Shown here one piece after another: positions 36,201-45,029 of a stretch of DNA of 49,495 nt. The stretch spans positions 117,018 to 166,512 of the forward strand of contig NW_004457396.1 in assembly GCF_000313135.1 (NCBI RefSeq). The letters are read 5' to 3'. Both the position numbers and the translations under genes were made by a program. Under the pieces are notes generated by a model that was given only the letters and a program-made list of their open reading frames with translations, did no database searches and was not told the DNA's origin. Position 1 is the stretch's first letter. Every line of letters starts with the position of its first letter. Origin of the DNA: Acanthamoeba castellanii str. Neff. Taxonomy: Eukaryota; Discosea; Longamoebia; Acanthamoebidae.

Positions 36201-38446
36201 GTCGCCCCCCGCGCGGTCAGCACTGTCTGCGGGCACAGACGCCTCCGCAGTCTCTTCGGGCACAGCGGCGACTTCCCCCTCCTGTGAAGCCAGCGAACCA
36301 GAATCAGGCAACACGCACGACACGACACACGCAGACGAACGACGCGCACGGCACAGAGAGATGTGAAGAGAGGGGAGGTACCGAGGAAGTTGAGTGTTCA
36401 CCTGGGAAGCTGAAGGGGAGGTGGGCAGCCTCGAGCAACGAGAAGTCCGACTTTTGAATCTCGAGCGCCCTGCAGTAATGGAGATCGTCGGATCGAACAT
36501 AAGCATCCGGTGTGTGTATGTGTGTGTGTGTGTGTGTGGTGTGTGTGTGTGTGTGTGTGGCGAGCGGTACTTGAATTCGTCGGCAGACCCGATCACTGGC
36601 GTGCAGACGAAGCACATGATCGATCTGGATGTGAGGTAGATCATCTGTTGCGCGCGCCGCAATGGTCAGTCACTCCCCACGCCCGCTGTCAAATTGGGAC
36701 CAACCCAATTCAATGGTGCGCGCGCGCGAAGATTATGAGGTCGGTACCTGGCCGAGGAGGTCCACGGAGAGGTCCGGGGTGCGTTTGAAGGAGACGGTGA
36801 AGAGCGAGGCCTGGCGCTGGTAGAGAATGGATCGGAAACTGGAGAAGCTGGTGTCCGCGGGCACCTTCACGGTGAAGTATTTCGACATGTGGCTGCCCGT
36901 CTCCGCTTTTATCAGCTTTTGTAGTGACTGTTTTTGCGCGTGCAGGAAGAGTGGCGACGTAGATAGATATGATGTGTGTCGTGTGTGTGGAGTGTGTGTG
37001 TGTCAGTATTTACATTGTCTCGAGCCACACTACAGTGCAGAGAGTAGGAGGTCATTAAAAACGTACTGGCCCAGTTTGTATAATGCTACAGTCCCGATCG
37101 AACATGATGTGGAATGGGTGCAGGCGGCTGAAATACCGCACGCTCATGCCTTCCTTCGGACCCGCGTCCTGCGGACAGCTGTCCGTCTATATGGTCGGGT
37201 GGTGCGGGGGGAGCGTCAACTCGACGGTTTGTTTGGAGAGCAGATGCGAGCTGGGAGGGGGACGACGAACCGAGGGCGGTGACCACGAGAAGGTGTGGTC
37301 CTCGCGGTCGTCCTTGTTCGGGTACGATCGCGTCACGAAGTCCTTCCCTCGACACAGCTCACCAGCGAGACCCTTCAACACACCTACACGACACTCACCG
37401 ACCACACACACACACACACACACACGCACCCGACACACGACGACGACACAACACAGTGAGTCGGTGCACTCAAATGCGCGTGGGTGGATGTCCATTACCG
37501 ATGAAAAAATGCGAGCTGCCGGGTGGCCACCTGCCCGGCGTAAAGTGTACACGACTGGAGTTGGACTTTTGGCTGACCAGCTGCAAGAAGCATGGAAACA
37601 GGCGACACGACACGGAGCGGGGGAGGTTAACGTGGTACTGAAGTCAGAAGAGAGTCGATGCAGCCGCGGGTGGCAAGTGGTGGGCGCACCTCAATGTTGG
37701 GCGTCGTGCCAATGAGATGGCCGCAAGCGGTTTGAAATAGGACAGAAACACCTCCACGTCGCTTCCCCGGTGCACACGCAACAAGTGGTCGTTGCCCTGT
37801 GTGCGTGTGCGTGTGCGTGTGCGTGTGCGTGTGCGTGTGCGTGTGCGTGTGCGTGTGCGTGTGCGTGTGCGTGTGCGTGTGCGTGCGCGTGCGTGTGCGT
37901 GTGCGTGTGCGTGTGCGTGCGGCACGAAGGCGTAAGACGCAGCGCCCAAAACAAAGTATGTCGTGGCATATGCCTCCTTCATCAAGAGCAACGAGCAGCG
38001 TAATCCCACGCCCTCGAACACGTCTTCTGCTTTCATCCCCAGCACCTGATGAAGAAGAAGCCAGAAACGTCGAAGACGACGGAGAAAGAGGAGAGCGCTG
38101 AGTGCCGAGAGCAGAGCGACTGTCTGGACACGTGGGTGTACCTCGGTACAGGCCTTAATGAGCCGAAAGAAGGCGACCTCCTCATAGAGCTGCTTGGCAA
38201 CATAGTCGTCGGGGACGCTCGCCCTGCTCGCAACCAGCCCCCACTCGGGCTTCGTAGATTGGAGCGGAATCCAGTCCTGGCGGGGAAGTAAATAAATGAG
38301 CGCAACACGATACCACGTATCGCCATAACATGCAGAGAATAGGGTCGAGCTGGGCGCGGCAGTAAGCAAATAAAGGATTTGTTATTATTGTCGGGGGGGG
38401 GGGTGAGAGTGTGCACCTTGACAGCGAGGAACACTATCCCATACAT
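33280..38446 (-). CDS. H-NOX / H-NOBA / RasGAP fusion protein
   Basis: Read on the minus strand, exons at 38446-38417, 38276-38142, 38045-37926, 37796-37690, 37580-37499, about 37372 on, 37168-37067, 36927-36748, 36644-36571, 36469-36382 and 36281-35825 have matching phases; the 3' end of the sixth is not fixed. H-NOX: starts MYGIVFLAVK, then FFRLIKACTE, VLGMKAEDVFEGVG, GNDHLLRVHRGSDVEVF, YTLRRAGGHPAARIFSS. H-NOBA: LHPFHIMFDRDCSIIQTGP, SLQKLIKAETGSHMSKYF, LLGQMIYL, SIMCFVCTPVIGSADEF. A charged coiled coil and Gln-rich linker (GQQLQQQQQPQQSAQQQ) follows. RasGAP: arginine-finger loop VVFREESAGVRLF, NLLFLRFLSPAIVTP, TLTLVAKAVYNLMNNITFGE, KEPYMTPMNAFI. It ends RLLSVSLCDIVTEMVPC. Roughly 1000 residues, no cyclase domain. 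Predicted role: heme/gas-type sensor controlling Ras-GTP hydrolysis. Confidence 0.85.
34288..34385. repeat. 7-9 bp GTGTGTC satellite in an intron
   Basis: Tandem GTGTGTC units drifting to CGCGTGTGT, within an intron of the RasGAP part of the fusion gene. Confidence 0.85.
37797..37921. repeat. 6-bp GTGTGC satellite filling an intron
   Basis: About twenty copies of GTGTGC make up essentially the whole intron between the exons ending 37926 and starting 37796 of the fusion gene. On the coding strand it reads GCACAC. It ends exactly at the CACACAG acceptor. Confidence 0.92.
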
Positions 38447-38689
38447 TCTTGTGTCCGTAAGATTATTCTCAGCGCACCACTTATGTATCTCGCAACTGAT
38501 CTATCAATCTAGTTTCACTTCCTTGTCACCTGGCAGGTATGGGTTGTGGAGTACCGGCTGCGGACTTTCCTAATACACACCAAGAGACGCACCAAAAATG
38601 GATATTGTTGAAAATAATCAAAAACAACAAACAAGTGGAGAGAGCGTACAAAGGGTTGGCGCCTGGGTTGATGATGCTCGTTTTGTCGA

Positions 38690-38734
<45 letters not shown>

Positions 38735-38792
38735 GGCGAGGGGACGAGAACAAATGCGTGTTTTAAACAAAGAAAAAAGAGAAATAGAAACC
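38447..38792 (-). promoter_or_regulatory. promoter/leader of the fusion gene
   Basis: A 346-base gap between the ACBD6-like stop and the fusion-gene start, both minus strand. It is AT-rich at 38595-38640 and contains the CA run at 38691-38732. There is no ATG between 38447 and the upstream gene on the minus strand that would extend the fusion protein, which supports MYG as the start. Some upstream codons look coding-like (EIHKWCAENNLTDTR) but an in-frame TAG lies before them. Confidence 0.55.
38691..38732. repeat. pure (CA)n microsatellite
   Basis: Twenty-one uninterrupted CA dinucleotides, the longest pure dinucleotide run in the window and located between genes rather than in an intron. 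Confidence 0.95.
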
Positions 38793-39977
38793 TTACTCGA
38801 GCAGCTTTCGGAGTCGCTCGTTGTCGGCTAGCTCCGAGGGCAGCGTGCCATCGTTATCGGGGATGGTCTTGTCGGCTCCATGCTCGAGAAGAAGCTGCAG
38901 CATCTCTTCGTTCTCGCTCAGTGCGGCATAGTGCAACACCGTCTGCGTCGTGTGGCATGGTCAGAATACAATTAGATGCCCTTCAATGACGACACCACCT
39001 GTACCTGTCCATCGCCGTCCCGAGCATTCACCGCAGCCCCGCGTTTTAGCAAGTCGGCCGCGACAGCAACGCGTCCTGGAAAGCCAAACATGAGCTTTTT
39101 TTTGTTCATTCTTTCAGAGAGGCCAAGTGAAGAGCGGCGCACCTTTGTCGGCAGCCCACATCAGCGGCGTGCGCCCATCTTCGTCCGGCTGGTCGAGCGT
39201 GAACTGGCCCTCAGCGAGGAGGGAACCAACCTGGGCCAAGTCACCCGTGCTGGCAAAGTACCAGATGTCTTGCTCGCCCTCTTCTTCGTCCCTGCCAGTG
39301 AGGTGACAGGACGCGGGAGAACAGCGCTGCTGTGAGCACGGTGCATAACTTGGGCAACCTGGAGGCGGTGATTGTGGTGGAGGAGATGACACGCACTCGG
39401 AGTTGGGCGCAACGGGTTGACTGAAGACCACCATCCCCGACTTGTTCCCGGTCTTCTTGGCTGGCTGTGGCTCGGCCTCTCCGTCGCCGTTCCCTTTCAT
39501 CTCTTCCGCTTTCTGTACAGGGCGAGCAGCATGCATGAGCGCGGCAGACCAAGGAGACGGGGGTGAGTGCACAACGCGCGCAGAGCGGAATTGGAGAACG
39601 CACGGTGCTCTTATCCCAGCCGGGTACGAACTTGTCCACGGTCTCGCCGTACTTCTGCATTGCTTCTTGTTGGGTCATTTTACCCAAGTCATTCCACGCT
39701 GTCCTGCAGGTGCAGCGAGTGGGAGAGTTACAGATTTTAGTTTTATTACTTTATTACATTGAGTAGCAGAAGGATCGAATGCAAAAGAAGAAGGAGGAAA
39801 CCATTTCGCTCTATCTGCAAAATTGAAGATTGAGGGCTTAGACATGTTGCACGGCCCCTGGTTTGCTTGCTTGAACAGGCCATACAAGGAGAGTTGCTGC
39901 GCCTGATCAAAGGAAAGTTTGTTCTTGTTTTCCGCCAGGAACTGCACAGCCGCGTCGAACCTTGCCTTACCCTCCAT
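38793..39977 (-). CDS. ACBD6: acyl-CoA-binding domain plus ankyrin repeats (ACBD6-like)
   Basis: Binds long-chain acyl-CoA; the ankyrin part mediates protein contacts (in animals ACBD6 supports N-myristoylation). Start 39977. Acyl-CoA-binding domain: EGKARFDAAVQFLAENKNKL, FDQAQQLSLYGLFKQANQGP (the conserved Tyr-Gly-Leu-Phe-Lys-Gln-Ala), CNMSKPSIFNFADRAKWNAW and MTQQEAMQKYGETVDKFVPG. A linker with EEMKGNGDGEAEPQPAKK and an acidic EEEGEQD follows. The ankyrin repeats are FASTGDLAQVGSLLAEGQ, GRTPLMWAADKG, VAADLLKRGAAVNARDGDGQ and TVLHYAALSENEEMLQLLLE with HGADKTIPDNDG. It ends ERLRKLLE, TAA at 38793-38795. The architecture matches ACBD6 in domain order. Several introns with normal borders. Confidence 0.92.
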
Positions 39978-40214
39978 CTTGTTGTTTTTGTTTTTTTTTG
40001 TTTTCCTAATTTCCTCATCTTTTCTCATAAGTTATCGGGTGTCGGGAAATAAGAGGGAAGAAAAAGGCGGGAACTTGGTTGCGCCAGCCGGTGATTATTT
40101 TGTGTCGACTGGTGACGAGGCGGTTTTGGGGCCGTTTTGGCGCCACTCGCCACTTCACCAAGAATCGCACAGGTATCGAAGCCGGAGGAGGAATCACATC
40201 GAGTAGAGGAGGAA
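39978..40214. promoter_or_regulatory. short divergent promoter
   Basis: Only 237 bases separate the divergent starts of the ACBD6-like gene and the EGF-repeat gene. It has a T-rich tract next to the former (39983-40030) and no further open frame. Both genes probably share this stretch. Confidence 0.5.
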
Positions 40215-42867
40215 ATGAGAAGCTTCTTCCTCTTCGCTGCGTTCGCTCTCCTGGCGCTGCTCCTCAGTGCGACACCAATCGCGGGTCTGGATGAGGAGGA
40301 GCTGGTGGCGCCCGAGGTGGAGGTGAAGACGGTCTCGCCATTGTCGGTCGATACCGGCTGCATCAACGAGACGCACAGCTGCCACGAGAAGGCGCGATGC
40401 GTGATCGGCCTCACCGGCTACGAATGTCAGTGCCTCAAGGGCTATGCCGGCGATGGCTACTCCATCTGCGCGGACATTGACGAATGCGATCCGAGCCATC
40501 GCAAATGCCATCCTCTCGCTGTCTGCACCAATTTCGAGGGCGGCTTCGAGTGCGCGTGCCCCGAGGGCTACCAGGGCGATGGTGTGGCCGAGTGCGTGCT
40601 TGGGGACCGAGGTACTTTCCGCCCCCGTCCGATCGACGTTTCTCCGCCCGAGCCGATCAAGGCCCCCGGCCTCTACCTCGAGCTGCGCGGCGGCGAGTCC
40701 ATCTCCATCGACCAGAAGCAGGCCACGAGCTACAAGGATCCTGGATGGAGCGTGTTCAAGGCCGGCGGTGCCCTCGCCGAGGCCGAAGTGTGGTACGAGC
40801 TGCCCCAAGATCTCAACACCGGCCGCGTCGGCACCTACGAAATCGAGTATCAAGCGACCGACAAGGAGGGCAACGTGGCCGAGAAGCGCTACCGCAAGGT
40901 CGAAGTGACCGACATCGACGAATGCGCGCTGGGCGAACACGCCTGCTCGGAGAACGCCGAGTGCATCAACACGATCGGCGGCTACGAATGCGTCTGCAAG
41001 GAGGGATTCGCCGGAGATGGTTTCAAATGCCACGATGTCGACGAGTGCAAGCTCGGTACCCACAACTGCCACGAGAAGGCCAACTGCACCAACACCGTTG
41101 GCAGCTACATCTGTACTTGCCAAGACGGCTATGAGGGCGACGGCTTCACCTGCGTCGACATCGACGAGTGCGCCCGCAACACCGCTCAGTGCGACGAGCA
41201 CGCCACCTGCATCAACCTCGAGGGCAGCTACGATTGCGAGTGCGAGAAGGGGTACAAGGGCGACGGCTGGCACTGCGAGGCTATCGACAGCTGCGAGGAA
41301 GGTACTCACGATTGCGACGAGCACGCCGTCTGCACCAAGACCAACGACACCCCTGAGGGCTACCGCTGCAAGTGCAAGCGCGGCTTCGTCGGCGATGGAC
41401 GCATCTGCGAAGATATCAACGAGTGTCTCGATCCGGATCTCTACAACTGCCCCGCTCATTCCCACTGCGTCAATACCGTCGGTTCGTACCGCTGCGAGTG
41501 CGACGAGGGCTTCGAGAAGGCCGATGACGACTACACATGCCGTGACATCGACGAATGCCTCCTCGAGATCCACGAGTGCTCGCCTCACGCGATCTGCACC
41601 AACACGATGGGCTCCTACGAGTGCACGTGCAAGCCTGGCTACGAGGGCAACGGCCGCGTCTGTGCCCCGCTTCAGCCTCCTCTGGACATTCAACTCGAGG
41701 GTACACCTCCTCCTTTGCGTCTCGCCAGTCACTGTTAAGCTTACTGTTTTCTCGCCTCTACTCTAGGCGACAATCCTCTCGTCCTGAACAAGTGCGAGAC
41801 CTACAACGAGGAAGGCTTCACGCTTACCAACAAGGAGAAGAACCTCAGGGTCACTACCACTATCCCCTCGGCCCTCACGGCTCCCTTCATCCAGGACCTC
41901 GGTAACTTCACCGTGACCTACACCGTCTACGACGGCAGGGAGAGGCTCGGCGCGATGGAGAGGCTTGTCGTCGTCAACGCCATCAACCCTTGCGAACTGC
42001 CCGTCGGCCACCGCTGCCGTCACAAGTGCCACCCCTACGCTCAGTGCGTCTTCCTCGGCGGCTCGGACTACGACTGCGAATGCCGCGAGGGCTTCGACAA
42101 GGTGATCGACCCCATCACGGGCGAGGTCTACTGCAAGGACAACCAGCCGCCCGTCATCTTCCTCCAGGGCCAGAACCCGACCATCCTTCGCGCCTGCCGC
42201 GTCTGCCAGTGGTACGACCCGGGAGAGTCCTACAGCGAGGAGAAGCACGGCGGCTTCTTCGCCTACGACAACCTGCCCGACGGCCGCCAGGTCGACCTCA
42301 CCTCGCGCGTCCGCATCACCAATGAGTCGCTCGGCGCCAACGAGTGGGCTCTCTACTACAACGTCGAGGATGCCGCCGGCAACCAGGCCGAGACCAAGAC
42401 CCGCATCGTGAGGAAGGAGGTCGAGGACGTCTTCGAGAAGATCGCCCGCATGGAGCAGTTCCTCGAGAGCCGGTTCGAGGACTTCCAGCCCGCCTTCACG
42501 ACCTACAACGCCCTCTACTCGTACGGCCGCTGGTTCCTCCAGGTCATCTTCTTCCTCTTCGGCTTCATCGTCCTCTGGGTGCTGGTGCCGCGTCTGCTCG
42601 GCCTCGGCAGGGTCCTCCTCTTCAACCCCAACCCGACCTTCCCCGAATTCCAGTACGCCTACGACTTCTACTACACCCTCACCCGCCCCTGGTGGAACCA
42701 GCAAGAGCGCGAGAAGCAGACCATGGTCATGGTGCGTGAGCTCTCTTTCTCTCATCTTCCTTCTTCTTCAGCCCCTTTCCTGCGAGTTGCAGTTTGCTCG
42801 TCATCTTCGTTCTTCTCACACAATGGCACAATAGTGGCAAAAGAGGAAGTACGACAAGCACCAGTAA
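40215..42867 (+). CDS. EGF-repeat, Ig-like-domain type I membrane protein
   Basis: Predicted surface or endomembrane adhesion-type protein. Signal peptide at ATG 40215 (MRSFFLFAAFALLALLLSAT). About nine EGF-like modules follow, most with the calcium-binding start D-I/V-D/N-E-C (DIDEC, DVDEC, INEC) and the GY.CxCxxGYxGDG pattern. After the second module is a beta-sandwich insert (YLELRGGESISIDQKQATSY, GTYEIEYQATDKEGNVAEKR) of the immunoglobulin-like DUF5011/HYR type. A second such domain lies after the repeats (NFTVTYTVYDGRERLGAMER), then a further EGF module and another (QPPVIFLQGQNPTILRACRV). One transmembrane helix (FLQVIFFLFGFIVLWVLVP) and a short basic cytosolic tail ending KRKYDKHQ finish it. 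Only two introns (about 41702-41766 and 42733-42834), unusually few here. Ligand unknown. Confidence 0.9.
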
Positions 42868-43295
42868 GCGTCGAACTCCCGGAGGGCGAGATCAATCAGT
42901 GTAAGAGTCGGAAAGAGGTGAGAGAGAGACGAGAGAGACGAGAGAGACGAGAGAGAGTATTTAAACGCTTTGACCAGTTCATGTGTAGATGTGTACCGGA
43001 AGAGTGTGAGGGCAAAGGCAACGACAACCAAATACATCGAGATGGTGCCTGTACTTGAACATGACCGCTCTTCCTTCTTGTGGCGATAAATGCGGGTAAA
43101 AGTTGAAGTTGTGGAATTCGAGCAATTAGAAGTGGTCTCCCCCACTCCGCCGGCAAGTCCGTCGGTTCTTCTGCGCCGTCCTTCTCGCTTTGGCCAAGAG
43201 ACTCAAGAGATCGAAGGCACTGGTGCTTCTCGCGTTACCCAGAACACAAACATCAATCAAGCATCCAGACCTCCTCAACCACGCTCAATCACAAG
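42868..43295 (+). other. intergenic region and leader of the GLTP gene
   Basis: Contains a GAGAGAC purine repeat at about 42917-42957, a TATTTAAA core at 42958-42965 and an open frame from 43090 that lacks a family match. The likely start of the next gene is at 43296. Confidence 0.5.
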
Positions 43296-44265
43296 ATGGC
43301 CGCTGCAGCTCCCGTTTTTTCTGTGGACAGATTCCTCGTGCGTGCATCTCACATTCATTCTTCCCTTGATCGCCAACATTTATTCGAAATCTGTAGCGGC
43401 ATGGGCGCACGCACATAGTTGCTTTGATTGTGCTTTATGCTCTGCGAATTTTGTGCGCTTGCTTCTCATCTCTCGTGCATGCGTGCAGGCAAAGAGCGAG
43501 GGCGTGAAGTTCAAGGAGGGCGAAGAGCTCCCGGAGACGATTGACTTTTTGGACTTCATCTTCGAGGTGTGCCTGCTCTTCGACTCGCTCGGCAAGGCCG
43601 GCTTCAGCTTCGTCAAGAGCGATCTCGAGACCAAGAGCGGAATCATCCGAGTGATCCATGACAAGAACCCCGAGGACAACCACACCCTGCAGCAGGTCAA
43701 CTACCACTTCCGCTCACTTCCGCCGTTGTTATTATTATTCCTATTTATTCGTTTCATCTATTCGTTCTCATTTTTATTCTTATTTCTCATTTGTTTGTGT
43801 GTTGGCGTGTGTCCTTTTTAGCAAATGGCAATCGTGTTTGTCTCGTGTGCGCACTGTCTCACACTGACGCACGACACGTGCACGTAGATGGTGGAGCGTG
43901 AGATGGCGGAGAAGACCGAGCGTACGCCGGCGTCGGGCAGCCGAACGCTGCTGCGCCTGATGTGGGGCTGCCAGTTCATCCGCATCCTGCTGAAGGAGCT
44001 CGACGCCAACGACAGCCTGTCGACCAAGGACGCCCTCCGCATCTCCTACGACAAGGTCCTCGCGCCGCACCACCCGTGGCTCATCCGCAAGACCGTCGGC
44101 GCCGCGCTCCACCTGGCGCCCGACCGCAACAAGTTCCTGGCCAAGCTCGGCGTGGACATGGACAAGAAGGACGAGTACCTCTCCCGAATCGAGACCTCGC
44201 TGGGCGTCACCTGCGACCGCATGTACGCCTACTACGAGAAGAACGGCCTCCTCGACCTCCCCTGA
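43296..44265 (+). CDS. glycolipid transfer protein (GLTP)-fold protein
   Basis: Moves sphingolipids such as ceramide-1-phosphate or glycosphingolipids between membranes. Start ATG 43296 (MAAAAPVFSVDRFL) joins in phase to AKSEGVKFKEGEELPETIDF at 43490. Then FIFEVCLLFDSLGKAGFSFV, VKSDLETKSGIIR (the conserved headgroup Asp), and, past an intron at 43695-43888, MVEREMAEKTERTPASGSRT, LLRLMWGCQFIRILLKEL (the stacking Trp), HHPWLIRKTVGAALHLAPD (the conserved His) and YEKNGLLDLP before TGA. About 200 residues, usual for the family. The headgroup site is Asp..Lys rather than Asp..Asn, which points to a phosphate-type ligand as in CPTP/ACD11, but this is an inference from pattern only. Confidence 0.9.
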
Positions 44266-44504
44266 AGATCAAGATCACATCACGTACACACTACTACACA
44301 CTCAGCAGGCCTCTCTCATTTTTTTTGTTATTAACCGCTCTTTCAGCCAACTCGAACATGCACAAAGTTTACAAACTACGCATCTCTCATTGACACACAC
44401 ACCACACAGCACAACAACACAACAACAACACACACACACACACACAAACGGTCTGACTGTGTGGCTGTGTCTTCGAGTGCCAGCAATTGGTGTGTTGCAC
44501 GCAG

Positions 44505-44646
44505 GATCTTTAATGCTTGGCAACAGCAAGTGGGCGTTGAACCTGAGACCCGCCGCGGCCGCCTGGCCTCACTCACCCGCCATGCCCTGACCCGCGCCCA
44601 GTGTTTACAGGCCCTGGTCAACGAACGAAGAATTTACGGGAGATGA
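44505..44646 (+). pseudogene. possible orphan terminal exon
   Basis: After an acceptor-like TTGCACGCAG at 44495-44504, a GC-third-position-rich stretch reads IFNAWQQQVGVEPETRRGRL and on to ALVNERRIYGR before TGA at 44644-44646. It looks helical and coding in composition but has no visible partner exon. It may be an alternative last exon of the GLTP gene, a relic, or chance. Low certainty. Confidence 0.3.
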
Positions 44647-44868
44647 GCTTGGCCGTGGTCCGCACAGCTTGTACAACGCCCGCACAACCTCGGTACTCGC
44701 CCGCACCTCGGCCCGGTGGCCCAACCACCATTTCGCTGCCCTTTGTTGTGCGTACTTCTTACTCACCCCGGCTCATGGGCGGTGGTGCGGTGCAGTCCCT
44801 TTCGAGCGAAACGCTTTCCATTCCCGGTGGCGCTCTATTGGACGCGCCGATGGCAGACGAGGGCTGCC

Positions 44869-44891
44869 ATTGGCCCGCGACCCGCATAAAA
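44869..44891 (+). promoter_or_regulatory. core promoter of lectin gene 1
   Basis: ATTGGCCCG (44869-44877), eight bases, then ATAAAA (44886-44891), 144 bases ahead of the ATG. ATTGG is a reversed CCAAT box and ATAAAA a TATA-like element. The same arrangement with identical spacing precedes the second lectin gene. Confidence 0.6.
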
Positions 44892-45029
44892 TGGCCGAGG
44901 CCGGGCTCGAGTTGGTCATTCGATCGCAACAGCAGCAAGCAGCAAGCAAGCAACAGCAGCTTAAGGCAAGCAGGCAACAGTCAACACTCAACCACTGCTC
45001 CCACTCTCTCGCCTCTGAGCGCATCGAAA

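Larger units (their letters stand above)
44266..45029 (+). other. intergenic region with a possible orphan exon
   Basis: The left part is 3' UTR-like and CA-rich (44397-44450). The middle carries a possible exon (44505-44646). The right part is promoter and leader of the first lectin gene, with the ATTGGCCCG/ATAAAA core at 44869-44891 and AGC-rich leader sequence (44925-44990). Confidence 0.55.

Noticed and set aside
37083..37715. Plus-strand frame of 210 codons over the H-NOX region
   Set aside because: No family match, crosses a CA satellite, and is antisense to exons that splice in phase and match H-NOX and H-NOBA.
38450..38620. Additional 5' exons for the fusion gene (EIHKWCAENNLTDTR, RLLVCIRKVRSRYSTTHTCQ)
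   Set aside because: They would need an intron of only about 29 bases and have no upstream start codon, whereas the ATG at 38446 gives the canonical MYG start of H-NOX domains.
40194..41732. A 512-codon open frame on the minus strand
   Set aside because: It is the mirror of the EGF-repeat gene: GC-rich third positions remove stops on the opposite strand, and the translation is Ala/Val-rich with no motif.
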